A DNA stretch of 64,000 nucleotides from Parasutterella muris (lineage in GTDB: Bacteria > Pseudomonadota > Gammaproteobacteria > Burkholderiales > Burkholderiaceae_F), in assembly GCF_009767915.1 (NCBI RefSeq), contig NZ_WSRP01000001.1, positions 62,001-126,000 of the forward strand, in the 5' to 3' direction. Both the position numbers and the translations under genes were made by a program. The stretch's first letter is position 1, and every line of letters starts with the position of its first letter. Below are positions 21,192 to 30,872 of the stretch, piece by piece. The notes under the pieces are model-generated. The model ran no database searches. It was not told the DNA's origin and saw only the letters and a program-made list of their open reading frames with translations.

Positions 21192-21641
21192 GTGGCTATC
21201 ATTCAAAACAAAAAAGCTCGATTCGATTACACCATCGAAGACAAATTTGAAGCCGGTCTTGTCCTTCGCGGCTGGGAAGTTAAATCCATCCGCGCCGGAG
21301 GCGCTTCAATCAAGGAATCACATATCTTCGTCCGAGACGGAGAACTCTTCCTTTTGAACGCGAATATCACTCCGCTGAAAACAGCAAGCACACACGAAAA
21401 AGCGGATCCGACACGCACCCGCAAGCTGCTGATGCATAAGCATGAGATCATGCGTCTTATCGGAAGAGTTGAACAGGCCGGCTATACGCTTATACCTTTA
21501 GATATGCACTTCAAGGACGGCCGCGTCAAACTTGAAATCGGACTCGGAAAGGGTAAAAAACTCTACGAAAAACGCCAGGATGCGAGTAAAAAGGAATGGA
21601 AACGTCAGCAGGAGCGTCTGCTAAAAACTCGTAACCGTTAG
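21192..21641 (+). CDS. smpB: SsrA-binding protein SmpB
   Basis: 149 residues from a GTG start, matching the family (about 148-160). It carries tmRNA to stalled ribosomes. Motifs: [49 protein letters not shown], and the basic tail [21 protein letters not shown] much longer frame runs back to 21003, but those 63 codons overlap rnfH on the other strand; GTG 21192 has AGGAGA eight bases ahead. The PLD-like gene follows after 12 bp. Confidence 0.95.
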   Translation: MAIIQNKKARFDYTIEDKFEAGLVLRGWEVKSIRAGGASIKESHIFVRDGELFLLNANITPLKTASTHEKADPTRTRKLLMHKHEIMRLIGRVEQAGYTLIPLDMHFKDGRVKLEIGLGKGKKLYEKRQDASKKEWKRQQERLLKTRNR

Positions 21642-21653
21642 TAGAGATATTAA

Positions 21654-22202
21654 ATGAACAAACTTTGCATCAGTATTTTGGCGGCTGTCCTTTCGACGGC
21701 AGCCATTCAGCCTGCCCTGGCCGCTGAGTCCTATCCGGCCGACGTGCAGGTCTTTTTCTCTCCCCAAGGAGGAGCTCAGAAAGCCGTTGTTGAGGCGGTC
21801 GATCATGCGCAGAAGCAAGTGCTGATGCAGGCCTACCTGTTCTCTAATAAAGCGATCACTGAAGCCCTGATCCGCGCCTACAAGAGAGGCGTTGATGTCA
21901 GGATCATCATCGATCAGAAGATGCTTGCAAAGAAGAGAACGACTGTGCCGATGCTGTACGAGAACTCGGTGCCGACTTATATTGACACGACCCATCGAAC
22001 CGCGCATGACAAAATTATTATCATCGACTCCGACATCGTCATTACCGGAAGTTTTAACTTTGTCGAGGTGGCTGAACAGTCCAACGGAGAAAACCTTCTC
22101 GTACTGCGTTCTGCAGGATTAAATCAAGCCTATCGAAAGAACTGGGAAAAACATTTCGGCCACAGTCAGACGAAAACGCTTGAGCTAAAAACAAAACCGT
22201 AA
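21654..22202 (+). CDS. Secreted phospholipase D-like nuclease (single HKD motif)
   Basis: 182 residues. Signal peptide about 1-23 (hydrophobic ISILAAVLSTAAIQPALA, cleavage after AxA). The mature part is one PLDc_2-type domain with the HxK(x)4D motif in HDKIIIID, followed by GSFNF. One motif per chain implies a dimer, as in the bacterial endonuclease Nuc. A periplasmic non-specific nuclease or phosphodiesterase is the likely role. It follows smpB by 12 bp and ends in a terminator; substrate unknown. Confidence 0.88.
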   Translation: MNKLCISILAAVLSTAAIQPALAAESYPADVQVFFSPQGGAQKAVVEAVDHAQKQVLMQAYLFSNKAITEALIRAYKRGVDVRIIIDQKMLAKKRTTVPMLYENSVPTYIDTTHRTAHDKIIIIDSDIVITGSFNFVEVAEQSNGENLLVLRSAGLNQAYRKNWEKHFGHSQTKTLELKTKP

Positions 22203-22208
22203 AAATTG

Positions 22209-22230
22209 AGAGCCCGGAACCCGGGCTCTT
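22209..22230. terminator. Bidirectional terminator between PLD gene and alcohol dehydrogenase
   Basis: AGAGCCCGG / CCGGGCTCT, a 9-bp stem with a 3-base loop, between two convergent genes. The T-tract is short on the plus side (TTCTCTTT) and A-rich on the left (AAAAATT), so termination is likely in both directions. Confidence 0.75.
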
Positions 22231-22234
22231 CTCT

Positions 22235-23404
22235 TTAGCGCATCATGTCGTAAATCTTTGCGATATCTTCAGCGTAAAGTTTCTTGAACCCGCCGAGCTT
22301 ACCGGGGATACGCACCGCTTTTTCAGCAAGTTCGCGGGAATCTGCCTTATCTGCGCCCAAATCGGAGAGCGTCGCGGGCGCGCCCACTTCACGATAGAAG
22401 CGCTTGAGCGCCTCAATGCCTTTGAGCGCGGTCTCGTTGTCATCAGCGCCCGCTTCCTCGCCCATCACATTGATCGCGAACTGAGCGAACCTTGAAGGCT
22501 TGACATCATACACATAGCGCATCCAGGCCGGAATCACAACGGCCAGTCCGTCACCATGCGTAATGGAGGTATCCCAGGCGCTGAGTTCATGCTCCATCCC
22601 GTGCGAAGCCCAGTCTTCCGTCTGGCCGAGTGCATAGTAGCCGTTATGCGCAAAAGAACCCGCTACACTTACTTGACACCATGCGTCATAGTCTTCATGG
22701 TTTTTCATCAGCTTCAAACCGTTGCGCATGATCGTTCTCATCGCCGCTTCGGCCTGCCCGTCAACAAAGTCGGTACCTTCCGTCAGCGTGAAATAGCGCT
22801 CCATGATGTGGCTCATCATGTCAATAACGCCCGCGCGAATCTGTTTTTGCGGAAGCGTAAAGAAAATTTCCGGATTAATGACGCTGGCAAAAGGTCTCAC
22901 AACGGGAGAGCCGGCGCCAAGCTTGCGCCCTTCTCCGGAAATCACAATACGAATACTCTGCTCGGAACCTGCCGCAGGCAGTGTCAGCACACAGGCGACC
23001 GGAAGCGCTTCTTTAGGGCTTACGCCTGCGGCAAAGAAGTCCCATACGTCTCCCTCATACGGCACGCCGATCGCGATGGCTTTGGAAGCATCAATGACAC
23101 TGCCGCCGCCAACCGCAAGAACCGCACGAGCGCCGCACTCGCGCGCCGCTTCAATACCGTCGCGGACTAAGTCCAGCTGCGGATTCGGAGTGACGCCGCC
23201 TTTAAAGACCGCAGACAGCCCGGCAGCTTCAAGCGAGCGACGAACGCGGTCAATCAGTCCGCTTTTTTCTGCGGATTTACCGCCGTAAACAACAAGTACT
23301 GTGTCACCGGCTTGAAGCTTTCCCAGAAGAATCGCACCGATATCGTTCTCTCTGCCTTTGCCGAAAATCAGATGAGTGGGATTGCAGTATTCAAAATTAT
23401 TCAT
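22235..23404 (-). CDS. Iron-containing (YqhD/BdhA-type) alcohol dehydrogenase
   Basis: 389 residues. NAD(P)-binding VVYGGKSAEKSG and GGGSVIDASKAIA; the metal-binding region shows DMMSHIMERYF (Asp, His) and ASHGMEHELSAWDTSITHGDGLAVV (two His). Closest to the NADPH-dependent butanol dehydrogenase/YqhD aldehyde reductases, which detoxify short aldehydes. It lies 25 bp after the unknown gene at 23430 and may be the last gene of that operon. Substrate cannot be read from sequence. Confidence 0.93.
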   Translation of the reverse strand: MNNFEYCNPTHLIFGKGRENDIGAILLGKLQAGDTVLVVYGGKSAEKSGLIDRVRRSLEAAGLSAVFKGGVTPNPQLDLVRDGIEAARECGARAVLAVGGGSVIDASKAIAIGVPYEGDVWDFFAAGVSPKEALPVACVLTLPAAGSEQSIRIVISGEGRKLGAGSPVVRPFASVINPEIFFTLPQKQIRAGVIDMMSHIMERYFTLTEGTDFVDGQAEAAMRTIMRNGLKLMKNHEDYDAWCQVSVAGSFAHNGYYALGQTEDWASHGMEHELSAWDTSITHGDGLAVVIPAWMRYVYDVKPSRFAQFAINVMGEEAGADDNETALKGIEALKRFYREVGAPATLSDLGADKADSRELAEKAVRIPGKLGGFKKLYAEDIAKIYDMMR

Positions 23405-23429
23405 ATTGTCATTCCATTAGATTTGAGAT

Positions 23430-23951
23430 TTATTCAAAATCATCGCCGACCGCACCGACAAAAAGCATGGTCCAGGTTTCAACCCACTCCTGAAGCATCG
23501 GCGGCAGGTTATTCGCGTCTTCGATCTCCCAGCCCGCCTGGAACGTGTCACGCAGCACTAAATAAGATTTCGCACAGAAGTAGGCGGCCGTCTCATAAAT
23601 GGTTTCTTCAGGAGTGTCTTCTTCGGTCTTTTCCGCGATCTCCTGCACCGTCATACGGATAAACTGAGCTAAACCGTCCGGATTCCAGTCATCCGGTCCG
23701 ATTTCAAAATGGGGATTTTTACCGCAGAAAGTATCTCCCAGCCACTCCACAAGCTTCTGATCTTTTTCTGCCCGTTCGTCCTCGGTAATCTCGCCCTGAA
23801 CACACGCAATGGAGCGCTTAAACATGTTAACGAGCGCCTGAGACAAAATTCGGCGAACTACTTCAATATCCACAATGGAAGGCGGTTGCTCCGCTTTTGA
23901 GCTGTGATCGTGACCGCAGCCGCGGTTACAGTTAAGAGAGCACTTAGGCAT
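23430..23951 (-). CDS. Unknown protein with Cys/His-rich N-terminus (GKNP pair, B)
   Basis: 173 residues, not recognised. The N-terminus MPKCSLNCNRGCGHDHSS is rich in Cys and His and could bind metal; the rest is predicted soluble, helical and acidic. It resembles the neighbouring upstream protein: both carry a GKNP segment mid-protein followed by an acidic helical half. ATG 23951 has AAGGA eight bases upstream and overlaps the preceding stop by 8 bp (ATGCCTAA); an in-frame TTG lies one codon earlier. Function unknown. Confidence 0.75.
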   Translation of the reverse strand: MPKCSLNCNRGCGHDHSSKAEQPPSIVDIEVVRRILSQALVNMFKRSIACVQGEITEDERAEKDQKLVEWLGDTFCGKNPHFEIGPDDWNPDGLAQFIRMTVQEIAEKTEEDTPEETIYETAAYFCAKSYLVLRDTFQAGWEIEDANNLPPMLQEWVETWTMLFVGAVGDDFE

Positions 23952-24465
23952 CAAGATGTTCCTTGGTTATCAGCTGACCCCATTTACCAAGAAGCGCATT
24001 GAGTTTGATCGGACCTTCTTCGACGATCGTGTCCGGATTCTTCTCAATCTCCTGAATGAGTTCATGGACCTCGTTGGTAAACATGAACATGGCAACCTGC
24101 ATAAAATCGCGTGAATCAACAACATCATGCTCGGTTAAACCGACCTGAGAGAGTCGATTTGACAGAGCGCTGCGAAGTCTCCGCTCGATCGTCTCGGGAG
24201 TGTTCACCTTTGCCGGCGCATAAGCCGGATTCTTTCCAAGAAGCGCAGAGGCTAAAAAGGCAGACGCCTTTTTATCCACATCAATCACTTCCTGACGGGA
24301 TACATGCTTGCGCGCCGCCTCTGAAAGTCGATTGGCCACAGCAAGCGCATGCGAGTAAAGCAAATAGTTGACCTCCTGCGGATCATCTAAGCTCGGGAGA
24401 TCAGCACCCTCCGGAATAGCTGCGTTCATTTGATCAGCACCAGACGATTGGGAAGAATTTTCCAT
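23944..24465 (-). CDS. Unknown protein (GKNP pair, A)
   Basis: 173 residues, not recognised: soluble, helical, no signal peptide. The FLASALLGKNPAYAPAK segment parallels WLGDTFCGKNPHFEIG in the next gene, and the following halves have similar spacing, suggesting tandem duplication and divergence. Start uncertain: ATG 24465 overlaps the NfeD-like gene by 40 bp, whereas ATG 24429 would give an ATGA overlap with its stop and a 161-residue product. Translation is coupled to the next gene by an 8-bp overlap. Confidence 0.72.
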   Translation of the reverse strand: MENSSQSSGADQMNAAIPEGADLPSLDDPQEVNYLLYSHALAVANRLSEAARKHVSRQEVIDVDKKASAFLASALLGKNPAYAPAKVNTPETIERRLRSALSNRLSQVGLTEHDVVDSRDFMQVAMFMFTNEVHELIQEIEKNPDTIVEEGPIKLNALLGKWGQLITKEHLDA

Positions 24466-24848
24466 ATCCTGTATTTTCCTGCTCTAAGCGAATCTCCGTT
24501 GTTAAAAGCGATTTCAGCTTCCCACAGTCGCCCGTCATATTGGACAGTGGCGAAACGATTGCTGCGCCACTCGTGGACAGTCACACTGCGTCCGACATGC
24601 CGGCGGAGAGATTCGGAATAATTGTCAACAGTCCTTCGATAACGATTAAGCGCCGCGATGAATATCATGACCAGTAAGGAAATAACGGCAAAGATCGCAA
24701 CTTGAAAGTAAACCGAAGGCAAAAAGAATGAAAGAATCGCGGTAATAAAAGCCGCTCCTGAAATGACCAGAAGAAGGATGTTTCCGAAGTACAAATCCAT
24801 TGCGCCGATAATCGCGGCTGCAACAAACCAAAAATAGGACAGTCCCAT
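24426..24848 (-). CDS. NfeD-like membrane protein
   Basis: 140 residues from ATG 24848, which has AAAGG eight bases upstream; an in-frame TTG at 24875 is the alternative. About three hydrophobic segments in the first 75 residues are followed by a small OB-like C-terminal domain (GRSVTVHEWRSNRFATVQYDGRLWEAEI...GDSLRAGKYRIWKI), the layout of short NfeD (NfeD1b/YbbK) proteins. These are thought to form membrane scaffolds, usually beside an SPFH/stomatin gene; none is next to it here. Head of the NfeD - GKNP pair - dehydrogenase unit. Confidence 0.8.
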   Translation of the reverse strand: MGLSYFWFVAAAIIGAMDLYFGNILLLVISGAAFITAILSFFLPSVYFQVAIFAVISLLVMIFIAALNRYRRTVDNYSESLRRHVGRSVTVHEWRSNRFATVQYDGRLWEAEIAFNNGDSLRAGKYRIWKILPNRLVLIK

Positions 24849-24888
24849 CACAACAACCTTTGCTTTGTTATCCAAGATCTATTCGATC

Positions 24889-24916
24889 ATTATATGGGAT
24901 AGAAAAACCGCGGCAA
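24889..24916 (-). promoter_or_regulatory. Candidate promoter for the NfeD-like operon
   Basis: Minus strand TTGCCG - 16 bp - TATAAT, overlapping the left arm of the ppsA terminator and about 41 bp upstream of ATG 24848. The -10 is perfect and the -35 is a 4/6 match. Confidence 0.45.
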
Positions 24917-24940
24917 TCTTTTTAGGACTGTCCGCGGTTT
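24905..24940 (-). terminator. ppsA terminator
   Basis: AAACCGCGG / CCGCGGTTT, a 9-bp stem with an 18-base loop, followed on the minus strand by further T residues (TTTTTC). It lies 18 bp beyond the ppsA stop. Confidence 0.8.
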
Positions 24941-24958
24941 CCTAACGCATAATGAAGC

Positions 24959-27337
24959 TTATTTCTTGGCTTTCGCAAGACGACGCCATGTATTAAGCAC
25001 TGTGTCCGGATTCAGGGAAATAGACTCAATGCCCTCGTCCATCAGCCACTGAGCGAGGTCCGGATGGTCGGAAGGACCCTGTCCGCAGATGCCGACATAA
25101 GCGCCTTTTTCACGGCAGGCTTTGATCGCTTTGGAGAGCAGTACCTTAACCGCCGCATCGCGTTCATCAAAGAAGTGCGCGATCAGACCGGAGTCACGGT
25201 CAAGACCAAGTGTGAGCTGAGTCAGGTCGTTGGAGCCGATGGAGAATCCGTCGAAGTACTCGAGGAATCTTTCAGCCAGCAAAGCGTTGCTCGGAATTTC
25301 GCACATCATATTGAGACGAAGTCCGTTAACGCCGCGTTTCAGACCGTGTTCAGCCAGCTTCTCATTAACTTCACGGGCTTCTCTTACGGTTCTGACGAAC
25401 GGGATCATGATTTCAACATTGGTCAGACCCATTTCATCGCGAACTTTCTTGAGTGCTTCACATTCCATTGCGAAGCATTCCTTGAAGTCTTCAGAAACAT
25501 AACGGCTGGCGCCGCGGAAACCGAGCATGGGGTTCTCTTCTTCCGGCTCATAAATCTTGCCGCCGATCAGTTTTCTGTACTCATTGCTCTTGAAGTCAGA
25601 CATACGAACGATGACTTTCTTCGGATAGAAGGCGGCAGCAATTGTCGCAACACCTTCAGCAATCTTGTCTTTATAGAATTCTCGCGGATTTTCGTAACCG
25701 GCAGAAGCGTTTTCAACGGCTTCTTTCAGATCGGCCGGAAGATTCGGGTAGTCAAGACAGGCTTTCGGGTGGATACCGATATTGTTGTTGATGATGAATT
25801 CAAGACGAGCCAGACCGACACCCTTGTTCGGGATCGCCTGGAAGTCGAAAGCAAGCTGCGGGTTGCCGACGTTCATCATGATCTTGACCGGAATCTCAGG
25901 CAGTTCACCCTGACGAACTTCCTTAATTTCAAAAGGCAGCAGGCCTTTGTAAATATTGCCGGTGTCGCCTTCGGCGCAGGAAACAGTGACTTCCTGACCG
26001 TCTCTAAGGATTTCAGTAGCATCGCCGCATCCGACAACCGCCGCAATACCAAGTTCACGAGCAATAATCGCAGCGTGGCAGGTACGACCGCCGCGGTTAG
26101 TGACAATCGCGCTCGCTTTCTTCATCACCGGTTCCCAGTTAGGATCGGTCATGTCGGTAACGAGAATGTCGCCTTCCTGAACTAAATCCATCTGTTCGGG
26201 GCCGGCCACGATACGAACTTTACCGGCGCCGATCTTCTGACCGATCGCTCGGCCGGTGACAAGAACTTCGCCTTTTTCCAACAGAACGAATTTCTGCTGA
26301 ACATCCTGGCTCTTCTGACGGCTCTTAACCGTTTCCGGACGAGCCTGCAGAATGTAGAGCTTGCCGTCGATTCCGTCTTTGCCCCACTCGATGTCCATCG
26401 GACGACCGTAGTGTTTTTCAATAATGACAGCGTACTTAGCAAGCTGAGTGATTTCTTCATCATTCAAAGCAAACTTGCGGCGATCGGCTTCGGGAACATC
26501 TTCAACCTTGACAGAGCGGCCGGAAGATTTGTCCAGATCGAAGACCATCTTGATCTTCTTGCTGCCGAGCACTTTGCGGATAACCGGGAACTTGCCCTGA
26601 GCAAGGATCGGTTTGTGAACAAAGTATTCGTCCGGGTTCACGGCACCCTGAACGACTGTTTCACCAAGGCCGTAGCTCGCGGTAATGAAAACAACCTGAT
26701 CAAAGCCGCTTTCTGTATCCATCGTAAACATAACGCCGGCGGCTCCCTTGTCGGAGCGAACCATACGCTGAACACCTGCGGAAAGCGCCACATCGGCGTG
26801 CTCAAAGCCTTTGTGAACACGATAGGAAATCGCGCGATCGTTATAGAGAGAAGCAAAAACTTCCTTCATCTTCGCAAAGACCTGATCAATGCCGACAACG
26901 TTCAGGAAGGTTTCCTGCTGACCGGCAAAAGATGCGTCGGGAAGGTCTTCGGCTGTCGCAGAAGAGCGAACGGCCACGGAGATTTCTTCCTGACCGTCTT
27001 TCAGCCATTCATAATGTTCGCGAATTTCCTGTTCAAGCTTTGCGGGGAAAGGCGCCTCTTCAATCCAGGAGCGAATCTCTGCACCGGCTTTTGCAAGCTC
27101 TTTGACGTCATCTACATCCAGCGATTTAAGTCTTTCTTCAATCCTCTTATCCAGACCGCCTTCCTTCAGGAAAACGCGGAAAGCCTCTGCAGTTGTAGCA
27201 AAACCGTCAGGAACACGAATGCCCGCTTCTGTAAGCTGGCTTAAAAGTTCGCCCAACGACGCGTTTTTACCACCGACGATGTCAACATCGCTCATGCGCA
27301 GCTGGCTGAAAGGAATGACGAAACGTCCTTGTGTCAT
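24959..27337 (-). CDS. ppsA: Phosphoenolpyruvate synthase
   Basis: 792 residues, the normal length. It makes PEP from pyruvate and ATP (with AMP and Pi) for gluconeogenesis. Order of domains: ATP-grasp-like N-terminus ([29 protein letters not shown]), swivelling phospho-His domain ([15 protein letters not shown]), and the PEP-binding barrel with active-site Cys in [11 protein letters not shown]. The Thr next to the phospho-His (TCH) is the regulatory phosphorylation site in the family. GAGG precedes the ATG. The divergent ppsR encodes its regulator. Confidence 0.98.
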   Translation of the reverse strand: MTQGRFVIPFSQLRMSDVDIVGGKNASLGELLSQLTEAGIRVPDGFATTAEAFRVFLKEGGLDKRIEERLKSLDVDDVKELAKAGAEIRSWIEEAPFPAKLEQEIREHYEWLKDGQEEISVAVRSSATAEDLPDASFAGQQETFLNVVGIDQVFAKMKEVFASLYNDRAISYRVHKGFEHADVALSAGVQRMVRSDKGAAGVMFTMDTESGFDQVVFITASYGLGETVVQGAVNPDEYFVHKPILAQGKFPVIRKVLGSKKIKMVFDLDKSSGRSVKVEDVPEADRRKFALNDEEITQLAKYAVIIEKHYGRPMDIEWGKDGIDGKLYILQARPETVKSRQKSQDVQQKFVLLEKGEVLVTGRAIGQKIGAGKVRIVAGPEQMDLVQEGDILVTDMTDPNWEPVMKKASAIVTNRGGRTCHAAIIARELGIAAVVGCGDATEILRDGQEVTVSCAEGDTGNIYKGLLPFEIKEVRQGELPEIPVKIMMNVGNPQLAFDFQAIPNKGVGLARLEFIINNNIGIHPKACLDYPNLPADLKEAVENASAGYENPREFYKDKIAEGVATIAAAFYPKKVIVRMSDFKSNEYRKLIGGKIYEPEEENPMLGFRGASRYVSEDFKECFAMECEALKKVRDEMGLTNVEIMIPFVRTVREAREVNEKLAEHGLKRGVNGLRLNMMCEIPSNALLAERFLEYFDGFSIGSNDLTQLTLGLDRDSGLIAHFFDERDAAVKVLLSKAIKACREKGAYVGICGQGPSDHPDLAQWLMDEGIESISLNPDTVLNTWRRLAKAKK

Positions 27338-27379
27338 GTTTACCTCAAAATGGTGAGAAAAAATTTGCTAAATTTTAGC

Positions 27380-27408
27380 TTGTCTTTCACTGCAATTCAC
27401 CTTATTTA
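27380..27408 (+). promoter_or_regulatory. Candidate sigma70 promoter for ppsR
   Basis: TTGTCT - 17 bp - TATTTA, ending 18 bp before the ppsR ATG. Consensus match is moderate and the position implies a short leader. Confidence 0.38.
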
Positions 27409-27426
27409 ATCAACAGGTAACAATTT

Positions 27427-28293
27427 ATGACTTCTATCGGAACCGATAATCAGGGAAAGCCGAAGCAGCGTACCGTGTTTTTTGTATCGGATGCAACCGC
27501 TATTACGGCTGAAACGCTGGCAAACTCCGTATTGGCACAATTCCACGGCCTGAAATATCAGCGCTTTAGAATGCCGTTCGTCAATACCGACGAAAAAGCT
27601 AAGGCTGCCGCTCTTCGAATTAATGAAATCGAAAAAGAAACCGGCGTGCGCCCGATTGTGTTCTCAACATTAGTTGCCGGCTCTCTCGCTTCCACATTCA
27701 ACGAATACTGCAACGCCTTCGTTATTGAACTGTTCAGATCCTTCGTCGGCCCGCTTGAGCGTGAACTCGGCGTCCCGAGCGACCACTCCGTCGGAAAGAG
27801 TCATGAAATCGGAGATCAGGATCGTTACAACCGCCGTATCGACGCTATTAATTACACGCTTTCTCACGATGATGGACAGACTAACAATGGCCTTGAGGAA
27901 GCCGATGTCATCCTTGTCGGCGTATCGCGAAGCGGAAAAACACCGACAAGTCTTTATTTGGCCATGCAGTACGGCATCAAGGCCGCAAACTATCCTCTTA
28001 TTCCCGAGGACTTTGACCGCGGAGAACTTCCGCCCGCTTTGGAAAGCTGCAAGGGAAAGATTTTCGGACTCTCGATTGCTCCTGAACGCCTCTCTCAGAT
28101 CCGCAGCGAAAGGAGACCGAATTCGCGCTACGCGTCATTAGAAAACTGCCGCTACGAAGTGTACGAAGCGGAAAGAATGATGGATAACGAAGGAATTAAA
28201 TTCCTGTCCTCCACGACAAAATCCATTGAGGAAATTTCGGCCACGATCCTTCTCGAACTCAAGGTCAACGTGGATCCGATGATGTCTATGTAG
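27427..28293 (+). CDS. ppsR: PEP synthetase regulatory protein (kinase/pyrophosphorylase)
   Basis: 288 residues, DUF299 family. It uses ADP to phosphorylate, and Pi to dephosphorylate, the Thr next to the catalytic His of PEP synthase. Visible: FFVSDATAITAETLANSVLAQF at the N-terminus and the P-loop GVSRSGKTPTSLYLAM at about residue 160. Divergent placement opposite ppsA supports the assignment over the PPDK regulator. The 3' end overlaps the convergent methylase gene by 8 bp. Confidence 0.96.
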   Translation: MTSIGTDNQGKPKQRTVFFVSDATAITAETLANSVLAQFHGLKYQRFRMPFVNTDEKAKAAALRINEIEKETGVRPIVFSTLVAGSLASTFNEYCNAFVIELFRSFVGPLERELGVPSDHSVGKSHEIGDQDRYNRRIDAINYTLSHDDGQTNNGLEEADVILVGVSRSGKTPTSLYLAMQYGIKAANYPLIPEDFDRGELPPALESCKGKIFGLSIAPERLSQIRSERRPNSRYASLENCRYEVYEAERMMDNEGIKFLSSTTKSIEEISATILLELKVNVDPMMSM

Positions 28294-29089
28294 CCGATTT
28301 CAGCAGCCTGCGGCGACGCTGCTCAAATAAGCATACAGACGCGGCCGAGGCCACATTAAGGCTCTCGACCCGTCTGTCAATCGGAATCAAAAGCGTTATG
28401 TCGGAATTTTGCAGACTGTCCTGCGAAACACCGGCGCCTTCATTGCCAAACACCCAAATCGTGGGCCTCTCGCCCCAGTTCTCGGCAAACAAATCTTTTC
28501 CGCCTCGTGCGTCAGCGACCAAACACTGATTGCCGCTCTCCTCTTTGATCGACTTCAGAGATTTTCCGAAAATAAATCGACAGAAAAAGTGAGCCCCCAT
28601 CCCCGCTCTTAATACTTTCGGACCCCAAATGTAGGCACATTGATCCGACACCGCGATAGTTGACACGCCGGCGGCAAGAGAAAGCCGAATAATCGAGCCC
28701 GCATTGCCGGGATCGGAAACTCCGTCAAGAAAAACAATATCCCCGTGCCCGACTTGTTCCTGCGGCACGGGAGTAGAAATCTCACAGACAATACCCGCAC
28801 CGTTCTCCACCGGACAAATCGAAGCGAAATGTGCTGCGGGCAGCTCCAAAAGATAAATGTTCAAATGCTCAAGCTTTCCCAGAACAGCTCGAAGCTCGTG
28901 ATTTCTGTCTGCTCCCTCACGGATAAAAATCGTACGAATTAATTCAGGATGCTTGCAGAGCTCGCCGGCCAGATGCAGACCTTCTGCTAAGGTTGTGCCG
29001 GTCCTACGGCAAAGTCTCGGATATTTAAGCAGACGTCTGGCTCGTTTTAAAGATTCATTCGCTCCGCTTGTTGCACGCACTCTTATCAT
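28286..29089 (-). CDS. SpoU-family RNA 2'-O-methyltransferase
   Basis: 267 residues: an N-terminal substrate-binding domain ([11 protein letters not shown]), then the knotted SPOUT catalytic domain with the three motifs [27 protein letters not shown] and [22 protein letters not shown]. It methylates a ribose 2'-O in tRNA or 23S rRNA (RlmB/TsnR-like); the exact nucleotide cannot be told. The ATG overlaps the rnhB stop (ATGA), making it the last gene of the lpx cluster, as in many Burkholderiales. Confidence 0.93.
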   Translation of the reverse strand: MIRVRATSGANESLKRARRLLKYPRLCRRTGTTLAEGLHLAGELCKHPELIRTIFIREGADRNHELRAVLGKLEHLNIYLLELPAAHFASICPVENGAGIVCEISTPVPQEQVGHGDIVFLDGVSDPGNAGSIIRLSLAAGVSTIAVSDQCAYIWGPKVLRAGMGAHFFCRFIFGKSLKSIKEESGNQCLVADARGGKDLFAENWGERPTIWVFGNEGAGVSQDSLQNSDITLLIPIDRRVESLNVASAASVCLFEQRRRRLLKSAT

Positions 29090-29721
29090 CGCTGCTGTTT
29101 CCTCTTTAATCGATCTGCTTTTCGCTCAAAACGTTTTGCCACTTCCACTACCGGGCCGAACGTCAGCCGATGAATCGGACAAGGGCCCCATTTATTGAGC
29201 ATCTTAAGATGAAGTTCCGTTCCGTATCCGGAATGCTTTTCAAAACCGTATCTCGGATACATTTCCGCAAAAATTTTCATTTGAGCGTCGCGGAAGGTTT
29301 TCGCCAATATGGAGGCGGCGGAAATCGCCGGAATTAAATCGTCACCCTTAACGATCGGTTCCGCGCGAAAAGGCAGCTCCGGAAGGCGATTCCCGTCCAC
29401 CAGTACGATATCGGGCTTATGTGTCAGCTGAAGCACCGCTTTTCTCATTGCGAGCATCGTCGCCTGAAGAATGTTCAGAGAATCAATTTCTGCGACAGTA
29501 CCTTCCGCGATCCCCCAGCATATCGCTTTTTCCCGAATTTCTACCGCGAGACGCTCTCTGACATGCGCAGTCAGCTTTTTTGAATCGCGCAGACCTTCGA
29601 TCGGGTTATTCGGGTCAAGTATAACGGCCGCGGCCACGACAGGTCCTGCAAGCGGGCCCCTGCCTGCCTCGTCTACCCCGCAGACCAGCCCCTGCGGCTC
29701 AAAATCAAATAAATAATCCAT
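29086..29721 (-). CDS. rnhB: Ribonuclease HII
   Basis: 211 residues. It cleaves the RNA strand of RNA-DNA hybrids and single embedded ribonucleotides. The type 2 RNase H start [19 protein letters not shown] carries the catalytic Asp and Glu; further metal residues are in VLVDGNRLP. The ATG shares a base with the lpxB stop (TGATG) and the 3' end overlaps the next gene by 4 bp, so expression is coupled within the lpx operon. Confidence 0.96.
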   Translation of the reverse strand: MDYLFDFEPQGLVCGVDEAGRGPLAGPVVAAAVILDPNNPIEGLRDSKKLTAHVRERLAVEIREKAICWGIAEGTVAEIDSLNILQATMLAMRKAVLQLTHKPDIVLVDGNRLPELPFRAEPIVKGDDLIPAISAASILAKTFRDAQMKIFAEMYPRYGFEKHSGYGTELHLKMLNKWGPCPIHRLTFGPVVEVAKRFERKADRLKRKQQR

Positions 29722-30872
29722 CAGCGCTTCAGAACCTTCTCAATCGCCTCGGTTGTCAGCTGGGCCGTCGGACGCAGCAGCGAATGATGAATGTCGGTAA
29801 AAATCGCTTTCAGAGCTTCCTGCCGCTTGGGCTCAAGCGCATGCAGAAGATGGGAGGAAAGGATTTCAGGAGAGCAGAACATCTGAACGCACTCGGGGAC
29901 CAGGGATTTCTGCGCCAGAATATTCGGAAGTCCGATCCACTTTGTCTGTCCCTTGGACAAGATCAGCATCGCCGACAACGCGGGCATCTTGTAGCCGATA
30001 ACCAGCGGCTTCTTATAGAGCGCCGCCTCAAGTGTCGCTGTTCCGCTTGCGACCAAAATCGCGTCCGAAGCTTCCATTGCCGTGTGAGACTGCCCGTCTA
30101 AAATTAAAGACGCTTCTTTCACCGCCGGGAACTGATCCAAAACCTTCAGAATCTCTTCTTTACGTTTAGCGTCAGCCGCGGGAATCACAAAACGACTCGT
30201 GGGTTCCGATTTAAGCACCAAATCCGCCGCGCCGAAGAATTCAGGCGCACACCATTTGATCTCGTCTTTACGGCTTCCGGGAAGAATCGCGATCACCGGT
30301 CCGACTGTTTTTAAACCGATCTTCTCACGAGCACCGAGCGTGTCAGGTTCAATCGGAATTAAATCCGCAAGCGGATGACCGATGTACGTGCAGCTGATGC
30401 CGGCTTCGCGGAATATTTTTTCCTCAAAAGGAAATACCAGCAGCAAGTGATCAACCGCCCTTTTAATCTGATGGATACGCTGCGGACGCCACGCCCAAAC
30501 AGCCGGCGCAACCATATGGACGACCGGGATGCCGGTTGAACGCACTTTTTCTTCAATCGCCAGATTAAAGTCGGGCGCGTCCACGCCGATGTATGCCGCA
30601 GGTCGATTTTCGAGCGTGCGGCGTATCACGTCATGGCGAATCTTCAGAATTCTCGGCAAATGCCGCACAACTTCAAGATAGCCGCGCACAGAGAGTTCAC
30701 TCGCGCTGTACCAGCTCTGAAGACCGTCGGCGACCATTCTTTCTCCGCCGATACCCTCCATCGTCATTTGCGGGAATGCCTCGGAAAGCGAAGGAAGAAC
30801 ACGCGAAGCCAAGTAGTCTCCGCTGTTCTCTCCGGCGGTCCATACGATCGAGTTGGATGTGAGTTTCTCCAT
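29721..30872 (-). CDS. lpxB: Lipid-A-disaccharide synthase
   Basis: 383 residues. GT19 enzyme joining UDP-diacylglucosamine and lipid X at the inner membrane. Motifs: [57 protein letters not shown] and [21 protein letters not shown]. One-base overlaps with lpxA upstream (TAATG) and rnhB downstream. Confidence 0.97.
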   Translation of the reverse strand: MEKLTSNSIVWTAGENSGDYLASRVLPSLSEAFPQMTMEGIGGERMVADGLQSWYSASELSVRGYLEVVRHLPRILKIRHDVIRRTLENRPAAYIGVDAPDFNLAIEEKVRSTGIPVVHMVAPAVWAWRPQRIHQIKRAVDHLLLVFPFEEKIFREAGISCTYIGHPLADLIPIEPDTLGAREKIGLKTVGPVIAILPGSRKDEIKWCAPEFFGAADLVLKSEPTSRFVIPAADAKRKEEILKVLDQFPAVKEASLILDGQSHTAMEASDAILVASGTATLEAALYKKPLVIGYKMPALSAMLILSKGQTKWIGLPNILAQKSLVPECVQMFCSPEILSSHLLHALEPKRQEALKAIFTDIHHSLLRPTAQLTTEAIEKVLKR

